Below, piece after piece: positions 1 through 10,216 of a stretch of 64,000 nucleotides of DNA; within the stretch, counting starts at the first letter, position 1; each line of letters begins with the position of its first letter. Source of the stretch: Albidovulum marisflavi (GTDB taxonomy: Bacteria; Pseudomonadota; Alphaproteobacteria; Rhodobacterales; Rhodobacteraceae); NCBI RefSeq assembly GCF_025751435.1, contig NZ_JAOWKY010000002.1:434001-498000 (forward strand), written 5' to 3'. A model generated the notes under the pieces. The model was not told the origin of the DNA. It did not search any database and saw only the letters and a list, made by a program, of their open reading frames with translations. The translations under genes were made by a program, and so were the position numbers.

Positions 1-917
1 ACAGCCGCATCGGCCGCGGCCAGCCCATGGGCGTTCGCGGTCTGGTGGTCGCCCGAAGCCGCGGCGAAGGGGATGAGGATGGAGGGGCGCCCGATGACCG
101 AGATATCGGCAACCGACGATGCGCCCGACCGCGAAATGACCAGTTGCGCCTCTGACAGGCGTCTGGGAACATCCGCGAAGAAAGGCTGGACTTCGGCCGA
201 TATCCCGGCCTTGCCATAGGCTTCGGTGACGCGGTCCGCGTCTTCGGGACGGGCCTGGTGGGCAACGCGCAAATGTCTGCGCAAGGCTTCGGGAAGCCCC
301 CCAAGGGCAGCAGGCACCACGTCGGACAGGATGCGCGCGCCCTGGCTGCCGCCGATGACAAGCACGCTCATCGGATAGTCACCCGGCGGGATATAGGGTG
401 CGCCAGCGCGCTCTAGCACCGCAGCCCGCACGGGGTTTCCGGTGTGGGTTGCCTGCGCGCCCTCGGGCAGGTCCGTGGGCCAGGTGCCGCAGGCGATCCT
501 GTCGACGCGCCGGGAAAAGACCCGGTTCACGCGGCCCAGGACGCCATTCTGTTCATGGATCATGCGCGGCAGGCGCAGGATCGTGGCTGCCGCCAGCGCG
601 GGAATGGTCGGATAACCTCCAAACCCCACCACCGCCGAGGGCCGGTCCCCGTGCAGACGCATGATCGCCGACATGACCCCGCCTGCGATCCTGAAGGGCG
701 CCACGAGTTTCGCCAGCACCCCGCCCCGGGCGAAGGTGGCCGAGGCGACGGTCTCGATCTCGACCGCCTTTGGGAACCCGCCGATGTAGCGCGCGCCGCG
801 TTCGTCCGTGGACAGCCTGACGCGCCAACCCTGCGCCAGCATCGCCTCGGCAAGCGCCTGCGCGGGAAACATGTGCCCGCCGGTCCCCCCGGCGGCGATC
901 AGCAGAAGCCGCGCCAT
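1..917 (-). CDS. murG: MurG, lipid II-forming GlcNAc transferase (C-terminus cut by window edge)
   Basis: Transfers GlcNAc from UDP-GlcNAc to lipid I at the inner face of the membrane, giving lipid II for peptidoglycan. About 305 of roughly 360 residues are present. The N-terminus carries the glycine loop [10 protein letters not shown], followed by VGFGGYPT in the acceptor domain and the VIGGSQGA loop at the start of the UDP-GlcNAc domain. The ATG at 917-915 shares a base with the ftsW stop (TGATG), which fixes the start and implies translational coupling. The order ftsW-murG is the usual dcw-cluster order, so murC would be expected beyond the left edge. Confidence 0.96.
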   Translation of the reverse strand, partial: MARLLLIAAGGTGGHMFPAQALAEAMLAQGWRVRLSTDERGARYIGGFPKAVEIETVASATFARGGVLAKLVAPFRIAGGVMSAIMRLHGDRPSAVVGFGGYPTIPALAAATILRLPRMIHEQNGVLGRVNRVFSRRVDRIACGTWPTDLPEGAQATHTGNPVRAAVLERAGAPYIPPGDYPMSVLVIGGSQGARILSDVVPAALGGLPEALRRHLRVAHQARPEDADRVTEAYGKAGISAEVQPFFADVPRRLSEAQLVISRSGASSVADISVIGRPSILIPFAAASGDHQTANAHGLAAADAA

Positions 918-2083
918 CAGCGCCCCCGCCTGCCGATGAAGTCGCTGATCCGCCCTTGCGGACGCGTGCGCGTGAACGCCAGCAGCATTCCAACCGCAAT
1001 GCCGCTGGCGATCACCGAGGACCCGCCGTAGCTCACGAAGGGAAGCGTCATGCCCTTGGCCGGCAAAAGCCGGACAGCCACGCCCATGTTGATCAGTGCC
1101 TGCACTCCGAAGGCGCAGGCCAGGCCCGTGCCCGCCAGCCGGATGAACGGGTCGCGTTCGCGCATCAGGCGGAACAGCGAGCGCACCGTGACGAAGGCAT
1201 AGAGCGCGATGATGATCAGCACCATGATCAGGCCGTATTCCTCTGCCGCCACGGCGATGATGAAATCGGTATGCGCGTCCGGCAGAGACCACTTCACGGT
1301 CCCCTCGCCCACGCCGACGCCGAAGATCCCGCCCTCCTGGATCGCGTTCGTGGCATAGCCGATCTGGGTGCGCGGGTCGATTTCAGACGACAGAAAGCCA
1401 TCGATCCGGCGCGCGAAGTGTTCGGACGCGTTGTAGGCGGTCAACCCGCCCGCAACGACCATGCCCGCGAGGACGGTCAACAGCAGGAAGGGCGCGCCGC
1501 CCACGAAATACATGACCCCCCAGGCAAAAAGCACGAGGCAGGCTTGTCCGAAATCTGGCTGAAACGCCAGGAAAAGCACGATGACCAGCGTCAGCACGAA
1601 GGAATAGAGCCTGCCCGGCGGGCCGTTGATTTCCTGCGCGGCAGCCATCAGCCAGGCCGTCAGGACAATGTAGCCGGGTTTGAGGAACTCGGACGGCTGG
1701 AACGAGGCGAAGCCCAGCGAATACCAGCGCACCGCGCCCTTGCCGAAATCGGTGCCGAGGATCGGTAGCAGCGTCAGCGCGACGAAGGCGCCAAGAAACC
1801 CCAGGACGCCCAGGCGTCGGACCATGTCGGGCGACATCATCGAGGTTATGGTCATCGCCACGATCGCGGCCGCGCCGAAGACCGCCTGGCGCGACACGTA
1901 GTAGAACGGATCAAGCCCGTTCTTTTCGGCCAGCGGAACCGAAGCCGCGAGCCCCAGAAGAAGGCCAAGGCCGAAAAGCGCTATGACGGCGCCAAGCGCC
2001 CAGCGATCGATCGTGCGCCACCAACGTGGAAGGATGGGCTCACCCGCGCGCGCGGGAACGGAGCCGAAGACCATTTCAGTCAT
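917..2083 (-). CDS. ftsW: FtsW, SEDS-family septal peptidoglycan polymerase
   Basis: A polytopic inner-membrane SEDS glycosyltransferase of 388 aa that polymerises lipid II at the division septum with its cognate class B PBP. About nine or ten hydrophobic segments are visible. Family signatures include [27 protein letters not shown] and the C-terminal [10 protein letters not shown]. RodA is the alternative, but direct coupling to murG favours FtsW. The gene ends in a TGATG overlap with murG. Upstream it is separated from rpoH by a strong terminator, so it probably has its own promoter in 2084-2220; I could not pick one out with confidence. Confidence 0.94.
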   Translation of the reverse strand: MTEMVFGSVPARAGEPILPRWWRTIDRWALGAVIALFGLGLLLGLAASVPLAEKNGLDPFYYVSRQAVFGAAAIVAMTITSMMSPDMVRRLGVLGFLGAFVALTLLPILGTDFGKGAVRWYSLGFASFQPSEFLKPGYIVLTAWLMAAAQEINGPPGRLYSFVLTLVIVLFLAFQPDFGQACLVLFAWGVMYFVGGAPFLLLTVLAGMVVAGGLTAYNASEHFARRIDGFLSSEIDPRTQIGYATNAIQEGGIFGVGVGEGTVKWSLPDAHTDFIIAVAAEEYGLIMVLIIIALYAFVTVRSLFRLMRERDPFIRLAGTGLACAFGVQALINMGVAVRLLPAKGMTLPFVSYGGSSVIASGIAVGMLLAFTRTRPQGRISDFIGRRGR

Positions 2084-2217
2084 GGGATACCGCCGTCACT
2101 GCCTCTGAACGCCCGTTTGCCGGGTCTGTCTTGAACAGTAGCGAAGCGCGGCGTGAAAGACCAGAAAAACTAATCCCCAAGCGCGGGGAACGGCGGGCAT
2201 TCGCCTTACCTGATCGC

Positions 2218-2250
2218 AAAACGAAAAACGGCCGCACAGGTGTGCGGCCG
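2218..2250 (-). terminator. Rho-independent terminator of rpoH
   Basis: A perfect 9-bp GC-rich stem (2229-2237 with 2242-2250) and a 4-base loop lie 24 bases past the rpoH stop. On the minus strand the stem is followed by TTTTT, a CG interruption and TTTT. It sits between rpoH and ftsW, which share the same direction, and should insulate them. The rest of 2084-2273 shows no gene. Confidence 0.88.
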
Positions 2251-2273
2251 CTTCGGTTTGCGATCGGAAAGTC

Positions 2274-3167
2274 CTAGCTTGCGGACAGCATTCCCCGTTC
2301 CTTGGCCAGCTGCTGCATGCGCGCCTGGATCTTTTCGAACGCGCGCACCTCGATCTGGCGGATGCGCTCACGGCTGACGTCGTAACGTGACGAAAGCTCC
2401 TCGAGCGTCATCGGATCGTCCCGGAGCCGACGCTCGATCAGGATGTCGCGCTCCCGGTCGTTGAGCGTGTCCATCGCGCGCTCCAGAAGTGCGCGGCGGG
2501 CCTCAAGCTCTTCGGCCTCGGCGTAGGCTCCGGCTTGGTCGGCGTCCTCGTCCTCAAGCCAATCCTGCCATTGGCTGCCACCGTCCTCGGCCCCGATCTG
2601 CGCGTTGAGCGAGGCGTCCGACCCCGACAGGCGCCGGTTCATGTCGATGACTTCGTCCTCGGTCACGTTCAGGTCCTTGGCGATCTGCGCGACATTTTCG
2701 GGACGAAGGTCGCCCTCTTCCAGCGCGCCGATCTTGGACTTGGCCTTGCGAAGATTGAAAAACAGCTTCTTCTGGGCCGAAGTCGTGCCCAGCTTCACAA
2801 GGCTCCAGGACCGCAGGATGTACTCCTGGATCGAGGCCCTGATCCACCACATGGCATAAGTTGCAAGCCGGAAGCCCTTTTCGGGGTCGAACCGCTTGAC
2901 CGCCTGCATCAGGCCCACATTCGCCTCCGAGATGACCTCGGCCTGGGGCAGGCCGTAGCCCCGGTAGCCCATGGCGATCTTCGCCGCGAGACGAAGGTGC
3001 GACGTGACCATCTTGTGCGCGGCCTCGGTGTCCTCGTGGTCGGCCCAGCGTTTCGCAAGCATGTATTCCTCTTCCGGTTCCAGAAGGGGGAACTTGCGGA
3101 TCTCCTGAAGATAGCGGTTCAGCCCCTGTTCAGGGCTTGGCGCGGGAAGGTTTGCATAACTCGTCAT
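2274..3167 (-). CDS. rpoH: RpoH, heat-shock sigma factor (sigma-32 type)
   Basis: An alternative sigma factor of 297 aa that directs RNA polymerase to heat-shock and protein-quality-control promoters. Region 2 contains GFRLATYAMWWIRASIQEYI (about residues 98-117). The RpoH box QKKLFFNLR is at residues 132-140 and separates this family from RpoD. Region 4 ends in a helix-turn-helix with RYDVSRERIRQIEVRAFEKI. Many Rhodobacterales carry two RpoH paralogues; this one resembles the RpoHI type, which is an inference from memory. It is monocistronic, with its own terminator and a candidate promoter. Confidence 0.95.
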   Translation of the reverse strand: MTSYANLPAPSPEQGLNRYLQEIRKFPLLEPEEEYMLAKRWADHEDTEAAHKMVTSHLRLAAKIAMGYRGYGLPQAEVISEANVGLMQAVKRFDPEKGFRLATYAMWWIRASIQEYILRSWSLVKLGTTSAQKKLFFNLRKAKSKIGALEEGDLRPENVAQIAKDLNVTEDEVIDMNRRLSGSDASLNAQIGAEDGGSQWQDWLEDEDADQAGAYAEAEELEARRALLERAMDTLNDRERDILIERRLRDDPMTLEELSSRYDVSRERIRQIEVRAFEKIQARMQQLAKERGMLSAS

Positions 3168-3197
3168 TCTGACCCCGTTTCTTCCTACGGACCCGCG

Positions 3198-3226
3198 AAA
3201 TTAAGGCTGGTCCGGGATTTGTTCAA
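3198..3226 (-). promoter_or_regulatory. Candidate promoter of rpoH
   Basis: Reading the minus strand, TTGAAC (3226-3221) is followed after 17 bases by TAATTT (3203-3198), placing the expected start about 25 bases before the rpoH ATG. The preceding base makes the -35 CTTGAA, which also resembles the -35 of heat-shock promoters, so sigma-70 or autogenous control are both possible. The box matches are only partial. Confidence 0.4.
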
Positions 3227-3330
3227 GGCGAAGCCACCCGCAGTGGCGGTGACTAACACCATTATTTTAACTGCAGATGAACATTCAGCCGTCGCGTTAC
3301 GAGGTTTGTGTCACTCAGATCACGCGGTTG

Positions 3331-4371
3331 TCAGGCGCGCAGCCTCAACGCGGACAGCAGCGCGGCCATGTCGTCGGGAAGGGGGCTTTCGAATTCCAGC
3401 CACTCGCCGGTGACCGGATGGGAAAACCCCAGGGTCGCCGCATGTAGCGCTTGGCGCGGAAAGGCCGCCGCGGCTTGAGAGGCAGCGTCGCCCACCGCCT
3501 TGGCCGAAAGCTTCCGCCGCCCCCCGTAGGTCTGGTCGCCGACAAGCCCGTGCCCCGCATGCGCCATGTGTACGCGGATCTGGTGCGTGCGACCGGTTTC
3601 CAGCCAACATTCGACCAGGGCCGCAGCGGGCGGTTCGCCAAGGATTTCAAGCACCCTCACACGCGTGACCGCATGCCGCCCTCCCTGAAACAGCACCGCC
3701 TGACGCTGGCGGTCGGTCTTGTGCCGGGCCAGCTGGGTCGTGATCTTGAGGATGCCGCCCGGCTCAAAATTCGTTCCCTTAACGCCATGCAGCCTGGGGT
3801 CGTTGGCGTCGGGCACCCCGTAGGCGATGGCAAGGTAGCGCCGGTTGACGGTGTGCTTCTCGAACTGCCGGGCGAGGCCGTGGTGCGCTCGATCGGATTT
3901 CGCGACGACCAGCAGACCCGTCGTGTCCTTGTCGATGCGGTGCACGATGCCCGGCCGGCGTTCGCCGCCGATCCCTGACAACGTGTTTGCGCAGTGATGC
4001 AACAGGGCGTTCACCAGCGTGCCATCGTGCGAACCCGGTGCGGGATGAACGACCATGCCCGCGGGTTTTTCAATGACGATCAGGTCGTCGTCTTCCCACA
4101 CGACATCCAGCGGAATGTCCTGCGCCCGCGTTTCGACGGTTTCGGCCGGGCCAAGGACAATCTCATAGACTTCGCCCTCTGCCACGCGGGCCTTGGGATT
4201 GTCGACCAAGGCGCCATCACGCCGCACCGCGCCTTCTGCCAACAGCTTCGCAAGACGCGAACGCGAAAGCGCCGCTTCCTCTGGCACATCGCGGGCCAGC
4301 GCCTTATCAAGGCGGTCGGGCGGGTTTTCCCCGATCGTCACGCTCAGGATGCGGTCCGAAAGGTCAGACAT
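3331..4371 (-). CDS. rluD: RluD/RluA-family 23S rRNA pseudouridine synthase
   Basis: Isomerises specific uridines in 23S rRNA to pseudouridine. The 346-aa protein has an N-terminal S4 RNA-binding domain (SRSRLAKLLAEGAVRRDG) and a catalytic domain with the RluA motif GIVHRIDKDTTGLLVVAKSD holding the catalytic Asp, then ETGRTHQIRVHMAHAGHGLVGD. The open frame extends 85 codons upstream. The start MSDLSDRI at 4371 is chosen because the preceding residues have no family similarity and overlap the divergent gene. RluC/RluD specificity cannot be decided from sequence; the S4 domain and length suit RluD. Confidence 0.88.
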   Translation of the reverse strand: MSDLSDRILSVTIGENPPDRLDKALARDVPEEAALSRSRLAKLLAEGAVRRDGALVDNPKARVAEGEVYEIVLGPAETVETRAQDIPLDVVWEDDDLIVIEKPAGMVVHPAPGSHDGTLVNALLHHCANTLSGIGGERRPGIVHRIDKDTTGLLVVAKSDRAHHGLARQFEKHTVNRRYLAIAYGVPDANDPRLHGVKGTNFEPGGILKITTQLARHKTDRQRQAVLFQGGRHAVTRVRVLEILGEPPAAALVECWLETGRTHQIRVHMAHAGHGLVGDQTYGGRRKLSAKAVGDAASQAAAAFPRQALHAATLGFSHPVTGEWLEFESPLPDDMAALLSALRLRA

Positions 4372-4690
4372 GAACGATGCTCCAGAGGCCGGGCCGGGTG
4401 TCAGCCCCGCCGATCTCAGATTTCTCAAGCGGTTGGTCACGGTGCTTGCCGGGACGATGATCCTTGGCCTCATAACGATCATCACGCTGCTTGTCATCCG
4501 CCTGCAGGCGCTCGACCGTCCGGCCCCGGTCCTGCCCGAGGCGGTGAATCTGCCCGATGACGCAACGCCCGAGGCGATCACATTCGGACGCGGCTGGTAC
4601 GCGGTCGTGACTGACGACGACCGCATCCTGATCTTCGACGCGCAAAGCCACGCCTTGCTGTCGGAAACGCGGGTCGACCTGCCCCGCTAG
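4370..4690 (+). CDS. Small single-pass membrane protein of unknown function (possibly DUF6476-like)
   Basis: A 106-aa protein starting MNDAPEAGPG, with one transmembrane helix at about residues 24-46 and a hydrophilic C-terminal domain (GRGWYAVVTDDDRILIFDA). The topology suggests a small inner-membrane protein with a periplasmic domain. It diverges from rluD with start codons that share the bases of one CATG, so each gene's promoter must lie inside the other gene. From memory such a protein beside rluD recurs in Rhodobacterales. Function unknown. Its stop overlaps the stop of the convergent gene at 4687. Confidence 0.72.
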   Translation: MNDAPEAGPGVSPADLRFLKRLVTVLAGTMILGLITIITLLVIRLQALDRPAPVLPEAVNLPDDATPEAITFGRGWYAVVTDDDRILIFDAQSHALLSETRVDLPR

Positions 4691-7600
4691 GCGCCCGGCG
4701 CGATCGCGGCCAACCCGGCAAAGGCGGCTTCGAGCGCGTCGCACAGGATGTCGGCCTCCGCCCTTCCGAAAACCATGGGCGGCTTGAACTTCAAGACGTT
4801 GTCAAACGGTCCGTCGGTCGAGGCAAGGACACCCTGCCGTCGGATGTGGTTGACGATCCAGCCCGCCTCGTCCGTGGCCGGCTCAAGCGTCTGCCTGTCC
4901 CGAACCAGCTCGACCCCCGAAAAAAGCCCCCAGCCCCGGACATCGCCGATCAGAGGCCAGCGCTTTGCCAGATCGTGAAAGCGGTCCAGCATATACCTGC
5001 CGGTTTCCAGTGCGCGCTCCTGCAAGCCCTCGCCCTCGATCACATCCAGTACGGCCATGCCGACGGCCATCGACACCGGGTTCCCGCCGAAGGAGTTGAA
5101 GTATTCCATTCCGTTGGCGAACTTCGCCGCAAGGTCAGGCGTGGTGACGACGGCGCCCAGCGGATGGCCGTTGCCGATGGGCTTGCCCATCACCACGACG
5201 TCGGGGACCACGCCCTGCAACTCGAACCCCCAGAAGGCCGCGCCGACGCGACCGAAGCCGCACTGCACCTCGTCCGCGATGCAGACCCCGCCGGCGGCAC
5301 GGACATGTTCGTAGGCGGCCCTGAGGTAGCCGTCGGGATAGCCCACCTGCCCGCCGACGCCGGATATGCTTTCGGCGATGAAGGCCGCAGCGGCGCTGCC
5401 AGTCTTGCTGCGAACCCGTTCGAGGCAGCGTGCGACGTCATTGGCATAGGCGCGTCCCGCCGCCTCGGACCTACCCTTGTGCGGGCCGCGGTAGGGATCG
5501 GGGAAGGATGCGATCTCGACGAAGTCAGGCTGAGGATAGCCGCCCCTGCGCTTGAACTTGTAGGGGCTGACGTCGACCATCCCCCCCGAATTGCCATGAT
5601 AGGCCCAGTCCAGCACCACGGTCGATTTCTTGCCGATCGCAGTGCGCGCTATGCGCAGGGCCAGTTCGTTCGCCTCGGTTCCCGAGTTCACGAAATAGGC
5701 GACCTTCAGATCTCCGGGCAGCTTCGCCGTCAGCCGTTCGGAGAAATCGAGCATCAGTTCGCTCAGATAGCGCGTGTTGGTGTTCAGGATCCCCGCCTGC
5801 CGCGCGATCGCGGCGACGACATGGGGGTGGCAGTGGCCCACGTGGGTGATGTTGTTCACCGCGTCCAGGAATCGCCGTCCAGTGTGATCGACAAGCCAGG
5901 GACCCTGCCCCCTGACGATCTTCAGCTTTTCGGCGTAAGAGATCGACAACGAGGGGCCGATCGCCTTTGCCCGACGCTCCAGAAGCTCGGCAGGGGGGTG
6001 CGGATCGGCGCGGAAACTTTCGGGTGCCAGCCTCAGGATCAGGTTGGGGTCGATGCAGATGTCGGACCACAGATCCCAAAGGCTGTCATGGCCGACGCCG
6101 AAGAAATTCCCTTGATCCTGCGCCAGCATGTCGGACATGACCTGGAAATGCAGGTGCGGCGACCAGCCGCCGTTTTCGTGCCAGTCGCCGAAATGGCCGA
6201 CCAGCTGGCCGGCTTCCACCCGTTGCCCCGGCTGGACAATCGTGGGCAAGGTGCTGGCAAGATGACCGTAGAGCGTCCAGAAGCGAACGCCCTGGCTTGT
6301 TTCGTGTTCAAGGATCAGCGTGTGCCCATAGTCCAGCGGATCGGCGTTGTAGGTGACATTGGTGACCTTGCCGGCCAGCGGTGCGTTGACCGGCGTGCCC
6401 TTCGCGGCGAAGATGTCGATCCCGGTGTGCCGCGTTCGCCGTTCCGGGCTGGCCGCGTCGGCGAAGTGGCTTGCGGTGTAGACCGACCGATTTTCTCCGT
6501 AAGGGCCAAAACCGTAAAAGGCGACGTTGGCGGGCAGTCCCGCCGGACGCTGCGCCGAAAACCAGGCGTCGAAGGCACGATCGAAAAAGGCGGGCATGTC
6601 GGGATGCGTGCCGTCCGTCAGCAGCGCCACCCGTGCCGCGCGTTGCGGATCGGGTGAAACCACCGGCGCAACTCCTGCCTGCGCCAGGAAATCGCGAACC
6701 GAAACCGCCCCACGCGTCGCGTCAAAGCCCGCGGCCTTGCGGCAAAGCGCCACCATGAACTCGGGATCGATGCCGTCGAGCCGCTCCAGAAGGGCAAAGG
6801 CGGGCCGTTGGCTGATCGTCAGGTAGGCGTTGTTCGCATTCTCCTTCGCGCGGCGCGAGGATATGCACACGCTCATCACCAGGCGCATCCGCATGAGGTC
6901 GTAGAGCACCTCTGCCTCGTCTTCGGTGATCGGAAAGGCCGCGACATATCCCGAAATGAGCGACCGCATCGCCGCGTAAAGATCAGGCGCATCCAGCAAC
7001 GCATAGGCCATCGTGATCGCCAGTTCGTTGATCGTGCGCCCGTGCGCCATGTCGCCGAAGTCGATCAGACCCGCGACCGCATTGGCGTTCGCGGCCTCGA
7101 CGATGACGTTGTTGTCGTTCGCGTCCTGATGCAGGACCGACACGCGCAAACCAGCCAGCCGCGGCGCGACGCGGCGGCGGTACCGATCAAACAAAGCCTC
7201 GACCAGCGCGCGCCGATCAGGGCTGTCGATATCGCTCGCCCATGAGGCGATCCCAGCCGCGTTGTCGAGAGACCACAGGAACTCATCGCGGAACGCGGCG
7301 GGATGGCCGAAACCCTGCATCGCGCGGCTCAGCCGCCCCATGAAGCGGCCCAGGCTTTCGAGCTGCGCAAGCGTTCTTGGCGCGGACGAAAGAAGCGGCC
7401 CGTCGACCCAGGTCACGATCCTTGCACTTCCGGGCCCGTGGCCGGTTTCGACCTCTGCCCCGTCCTCTCCAGCAAGGGTCGGAACAAGGCGCGGAATGCC
7501 TGCAAGCCCCTGATCCTCAAGATGCTTCAGAACCGCCGCCTGAAGCGCGATCTGACCGGCGTCTTCGCCCGCGTTCGACACCTTCAGCACGTACCGCCCC

Positions 7601-7740
7601 CCCGGTGCATCAAGACGCGCGTTCTGATCACGCTCTGAAATCAGGGAGTGGATCGTGCCCTGCAGCCCCCAATGGCGGCGCGCCAGTTCGGCAAGCGTGA
7701 CGGGATCTAGCGCGGGCGGAGGCGTTTCGAATGGGGACAT
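4687..7740 (-). CDS. Trifunctional fusion: APH/hydroxylysine-kinase-like kinase + M23 peptidase + class III PLP enzyme
   Basis: A 1017-aa protein. Residues 1-340 are an aminoglycoside/choline-kinase fold with HQDANDNN near 204 and IDFGD near 230. Residues about 400-560 are a LytM/M23 metallopeptidase domain with HTGID near 437 and the HLH motif near 528, so the zinc ligands are intact. Residues about 585-1017 are a class III aminotransferase fold with the PLP lysine in [12 protein letters not shown] near 850. Kinase plus class III enzyme matches the mammalian pairs HYKK/PHYKPL and ETNPPL, where a phosphorylated amino alcohol is split by an ammoniophospholyase. The substrate (hydroxylysine, ethanolamine or another) is inference. 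No signal peptide is seen despite the peptidase domain. Start at MSPFETPP; a GTG at 7809 is the alternative. Confidence 0.85.
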   Translation of the reverse strand: MSPFETPPPALDPVTLAELARRHWGLQGTIHSLISERDQNARLDAPGGRYVLKVSNAGEDAGQIALQAAVLKHLEDQGLAGIPRLVPTLAGEDGAEVETGHGPGSARIVTWVDGPLLSSAPRTLAQLESLGRFMGRLSRAMQGFGHPAAFRDEFLWSLDNAAGIASWASDIDSPDRRALVEALFDRYRRRVAPRLAGLRVSVLHQDANDNNVIVEAANANAVAGLIDFGDMAHGRTINELAITMAYALLDAPDLYAAMRSLISGYVAAFPITEDEAEVLYDLMRMRLVMSVCISSRRAKENANNAYLTISQRPAFALLERLDGIDPEFMVALCRKAAGFDATRGAVSVRDFLAQAGVAPVVSPDPQRAARVALLTDGTHPDMPAFFDRAFDAWFSAQRPAGLPANVAFYGFGPYGENRSVYTASHFADAASPERRTRHTGIDIFAAKGTPVNAPLAGKVTNVTYNADPLDYGHTLILEHETSQGVRFWTLYGHLASTLPTIVQPGQRVEAGQLVGHFGDWHENGGWSPHLHFQVMSDMLAQDQGNFFGVGHDSLWDLWSDICIDPNLILRLAPESFRADPHPPAELLERRAKAIGPSLSISYAEKLKIVRGQGPWLVDHTGRRFLDAVNNITHVGHCHPHVVAAIARQAGILNTNTRYLSELMLDFSERLTAKLPGDLKVAYFVNSGTEANELALRIARTAIGKKSTVVLDWAYHGNSGGMVDVSPYKFKRRGGYPQPDFVEIASFPDPYRGPHKGRSEAAGRAYANDVARCLERVRSKTGSAAAAFIAESISGVGGQVGYPDGYLRAAYEHVRAAGGVCIADEVQCGFGRVGAAFWGFELQGVVPDVVVMGKPIGNGHPLGAVVTTPDLAAKFANGMEYFNSFGGNPVSMAVGMAVLDVIEGEGLQERALETGRYMLDRFHDLAKRWPLIGDVRGWGLFSGVELVRDRQTLEPATDEAGWIVNHIRRQGVLASTDGPFDNVLKFKPPMVFGRAEADILCDALEAAFAGLAAIAPGA

Positions 7741-8201
7741 GGGGCTCTCTGATATCAGGGTCGGCTGTTGACGCCGCCGTCCAAGCGTCGGGATGAACGC
7801 GGGCGTCACGAAGATTCGCGGATGCTAGTCGGGTTCGCCCGCGACCGCACGCAGGATGTGTCCGCGCGGCCGCGCCACCAACGGCACATGGACAGGTGCG
7901 CGAGTTTGGCGGCGGGTTCACTCAATCCGCCGGTGCGCGCCTTTGTCTGCCAACGAACAAGGCGCGGCCCTGACGGCACCGCCACGCCGACGAAGGAAGG
8001 ACACGATCGCGCGCGGGATTCGATGTTCGCGCCCGGCTGTTCGATGCTCGCGCCCGGCTGTTCGATGGCAATCCAGAACCCCGCCCTCGTCTTCGTTGCA
8101 GCGCGCCTGACCGCCCAAATCAGTCGGCTTCTCGTCCTTAAGGGAAGTCAGCGCCCCGGACGTGCCGCGATGCCACGAAGGGCAAGGAACCGCTCCTTGC
8201 C
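7741..8201. other. 461-bp intergenic region without a supported gene
   Basis: It lies between two minus-strand genes. Short open frames exist on both strands, but none has recognisable domains, a good ribosome binding site or typical codon use. It holds a short tandem repeat (8020-8068) and a hairpin at the end of the upstream hydrolase gene, and presumably the promoter of the kinase/M23/PLP fusion gene. Confidence 0.6.
8020..8068. repeat. 21-bp direct tandem repeat, about 2.3 copies
   Basis: Units at 8020-8040 and 8041-8061 differ at one position (T versus C at unit position 7), followed by a 6-base match and truncation at 8062-8068. The unit is GC-rich with core CGCGCCCGGCTGT. It sits in a non-coding gap. 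Possible regulatory iteron or simple slippage product. Confidence 0.8.
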
Positions 8202-8202
8202 C
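8180..8202 (-). terminator. Terminator-like hairpin after the dienelactone hydrolase gene
   Basis: A 9-bp inverted repeat (8180-8188 with 8194-8202) with a 5-base loop begins at the stop codon of the hydrolase gene. On the minus strand only TTCGT follows, so it lacks a real T-tract and may be a weak or mRNA-stabilising hairpin. Confidence 0.5.
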
Positions 8203-9089
8203 TAAACCAGCTTCCCGCGGAAGAATTCCACCGTGCGATCCCAGGCGAGTTTCGCCGCCTCTTCGTCGTAGCGCGGGGTGGTGTCATTGTGGAAACCGTG
8301 GTTCGCGCCCTCGTAGAAATGGACCTGATAGTCGGTTCCCGCCGCTTCCAGCGCGGCTTCGTAGTCCGGCCATCCCGCGTTCACGCGCTCGTCCAGGCCG
8401 GCGTAATGGATCAGGAGCGATGCCTTGATCCTGGGCACGTCCGCCGCGTCGGGCTGGCGGCCGTAGAACGGCACCGCCGCCTTAAGTTCCGGATAGGCGA
8501 CCGCGGCGGCATTGGCCACGCCACCGCCGTAGCAGAACCCGACGATCCCGACGTTCCCCGTTGAGCCATCGTGCGTCATCAGGACTTCGACCGCCGCGAA
8601 GAAATCGTTCATCAGCTTGGTCCGGTCGACCTGCTTTTGCAGCTCGCGCCCCGCGTCGTCATTGCCCGGGTAGCCGCCGACCGAACTCAGCCCGTCCGGC
8701 GCCAGAGCCATGAACCCCACCTTGGCAAGGCGCCGCGCCACGTCCTCGATATAGGGGTTCAAGCCCCGGTTCTCGTGCACCACGACGACAGAGGGCGCAG
8801 GCCCGTCGACGCCGGCAGGGCGCACCAGATAGCCGCGCACCTCGCCGTGGCCGTTGGGCGAGGGATAGGTGATGTAGTCTCCCACTATCTCCGGATCATC
8901 CGGGCTGACCTGTTCGGCCAGCGCGTAATTGGGGCTCATCATGCCAAGGATCGCCGAGGCGGTCAGGCCGCCGACCGCATACTTGCCGGCGCGCTCCAGG
9001 AACTCGCGCTTGGTGATCATGCCATGGGCATAGAAATCATAAAGTTCAAGCAATTCCGGCGCAAAATCACGCGCTGTCAATCGGGTCAT
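8202..9089 (-). CDS. Dienelactone hydrolase family protein, probably exported
   Basis: A 295-aa alpha/beta hydrolase. The nucleophile elbow GFCYGGG has Cys186, with Asp233 in AGLDERV and His264 in GANHGFH, giving the Cys-Asp-His triad of dienelactone hydrolases. The first 58 residues include [12 protein letters not shown], a hydrophobic stretch and an ALA site, resembling a Tat signal with a KR pair after an unusually long N-region. A GGGAG ribosome binding site sits 6 bases before the ATG. Substrate unknown; hydrolysis of a lactone or ester is inferred from the family. Confidence 0.85.
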   Translation of the reverse strand: MTRLTARDFAPELLELYDFYAHGMITKREFLERAGKYAVGGLTASAILGMMSPNYALAEQVSPDDPEIVGDYITYPSPNGHGEVRGYLVRPAGVDGPAPSVVVVHENRGLNPYIEDVARRLAKVGFMALAPDGLSSVGGYPGNDDAGRELQKQVDRTKLMNDFFAAVEVLMTHDGSTGNVGIVGFCYGGGVANAAAVAYPELKAAVPFYGRQPDAADVPRIKASLLIHYAGLDERVNAGWPDYEAALEAAGTDYQVHFYEGANHGFHNDTTPRYDEEAAKLAWDRTVEFFRGKLV

Positions 9090-9146
9090 TGCGTTCTCCC
9101 AGGCGTTGAAAGCCTGGATGCTAGCATGGAAAGGCGGTGCCGGGCC

Positions 9147-10037
9147 TCACGGTGGCGTGAGCGTTCCATTCACGGCTCTGGCGCGGCGGCGCCAGAAGAC
9201 AAGGTTGTAAGCCAAGAGCAGGATCAGCACGGTCACCCCCGTTTCGCCGGCGACGTACTCCAGCATCCACTCGGGCTCCGCGACCGTTGCGGTATCAAGC
9301 CGGTCCCACAGACTGTTCACGGTCCTATGCGCTAGCGCCACGGGCCATATGCTGGCCGATGCGAGGCGCAGATGGCCGTAGAACGTCCCTGCAAGCGTCA
9401 TGACGCCCAGGAACAGCGGCACGACAATCCAGGGCGCCCCGGCCGAATGGTAAAACGGGGTGAGGAGCATCAGCGGAAGGTGCCAGATGCCGTGCAGGGC
9501 TCCGGTCAGCAACATGGCCCTGCCCGGCCCCAGATGCATCAGCCGCGGAAAAAGGTAGCCGCGCCAGCCGATCTCCTCTCCCAATGCGCCCAGGCAGGCA
9601 CCCACAAGAATTGTGACGCACAGTCGAAAAAGGTCGCGCGGCAGGTCGGACCACTGGGGCAGTACAGGACCTGAATCCGGCATCAGCCAGACGATGATGT
9701 AGCCGGGCAGAAGCAGGGCGACGGGGAACGCGACGGCCATAGGCCACATCGCCAGACCCAACCGATGCAGACCGGCGTCGGCCCACGCAGCCGGCGACCA
9801 GCCGTCCCTCACCAGCACAAGCCGCAAGATCAGAACAGCGGCAAGCGGCGTGAACATGGTCAAAAGCGCGACCGCCTCCCCAAACCGCGGTGCGGCCAGT
9901 GCAATCCCGAGGGCAAGCGTGAAGGCGAGGATATAAAAGACCGCGGCCTGGCCGAGCGGACCGGAGAAAACCCCCCGGCCGGGCAACGGCGCTTCCGGGC
10001 TTCGCAGCTTTGACATTCCGGGATCGGGGACGCTCAT
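9147..10037 (-). CDS. CPBP-family intramembrane metalloprotease (CAAX/Abi type)
   Basis: A 296-aa polytopic membrane protein with the CPBP motifs EEIGWRGYLFPRL (glutamate pair and Arg) and HGIWHLPL (metal-binding His), then a third motif around ALAHRTVNSLW. About eight hydrophobic segments are visible. Start MSVPDPGM at 10037 is preferred because GGAG lies about 9 bases upstream; in-frame starts further upstream lack one. Bacterial members act in bacteriocin immunity, protein maturation or stress, but no partner is nearby, so the substrate is unknown. Confidence 0.82.
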   Translation of the reverse strand: MSVPDPGMSKLRSPEAPLPGRGVFSGPLGQAAVFYILAFTLALGIALAAPRFGEAVALLTMFTPLAAVLILRLVLVRDGWSPAAWADAGLHRLGLAMWPMAVAFPVALLLPGYIIVWLMPDSGPVLPQWSDLPRDLFRLCVTILVGACLGALGEEIGWRGYLFPRLMHLGPGRAMLLTGALHGIWHLPLMLLTPFYHSAGAPWIVVPLFLGVMTLAGTFYGHLRLASASIWPVALAHRTVNSLWDRLDTATVAEPEWMLEYVAGETGVTVLILLLAYNLVFWRRRARAVNGTLTPP

Positions 10038-10216
10038 GGCTGCACTCCGGACGGTGCGACCATGGGAATCTAAGCCGCGTTCGCCCCAAGCCAAAGCAAA
10101 TTCGGCGCCTCGGCGCATTCCCGTGTCGCCCGGACGGCCGCCATGGAGTATTTCTGGACTTGCCGGCGCAAGCGGATGCGCCGTCGGTCACGGGGCAAGA
10201 AGATCAGGGGGTTCGG

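Noticed and set aside
7810-8201. Short open frames in the gap before the kinase/M23/PLP fusion gene
   Set aside because: No ribosome binding site, domain or codon-use support; one of them merely translates the tandem repeat.
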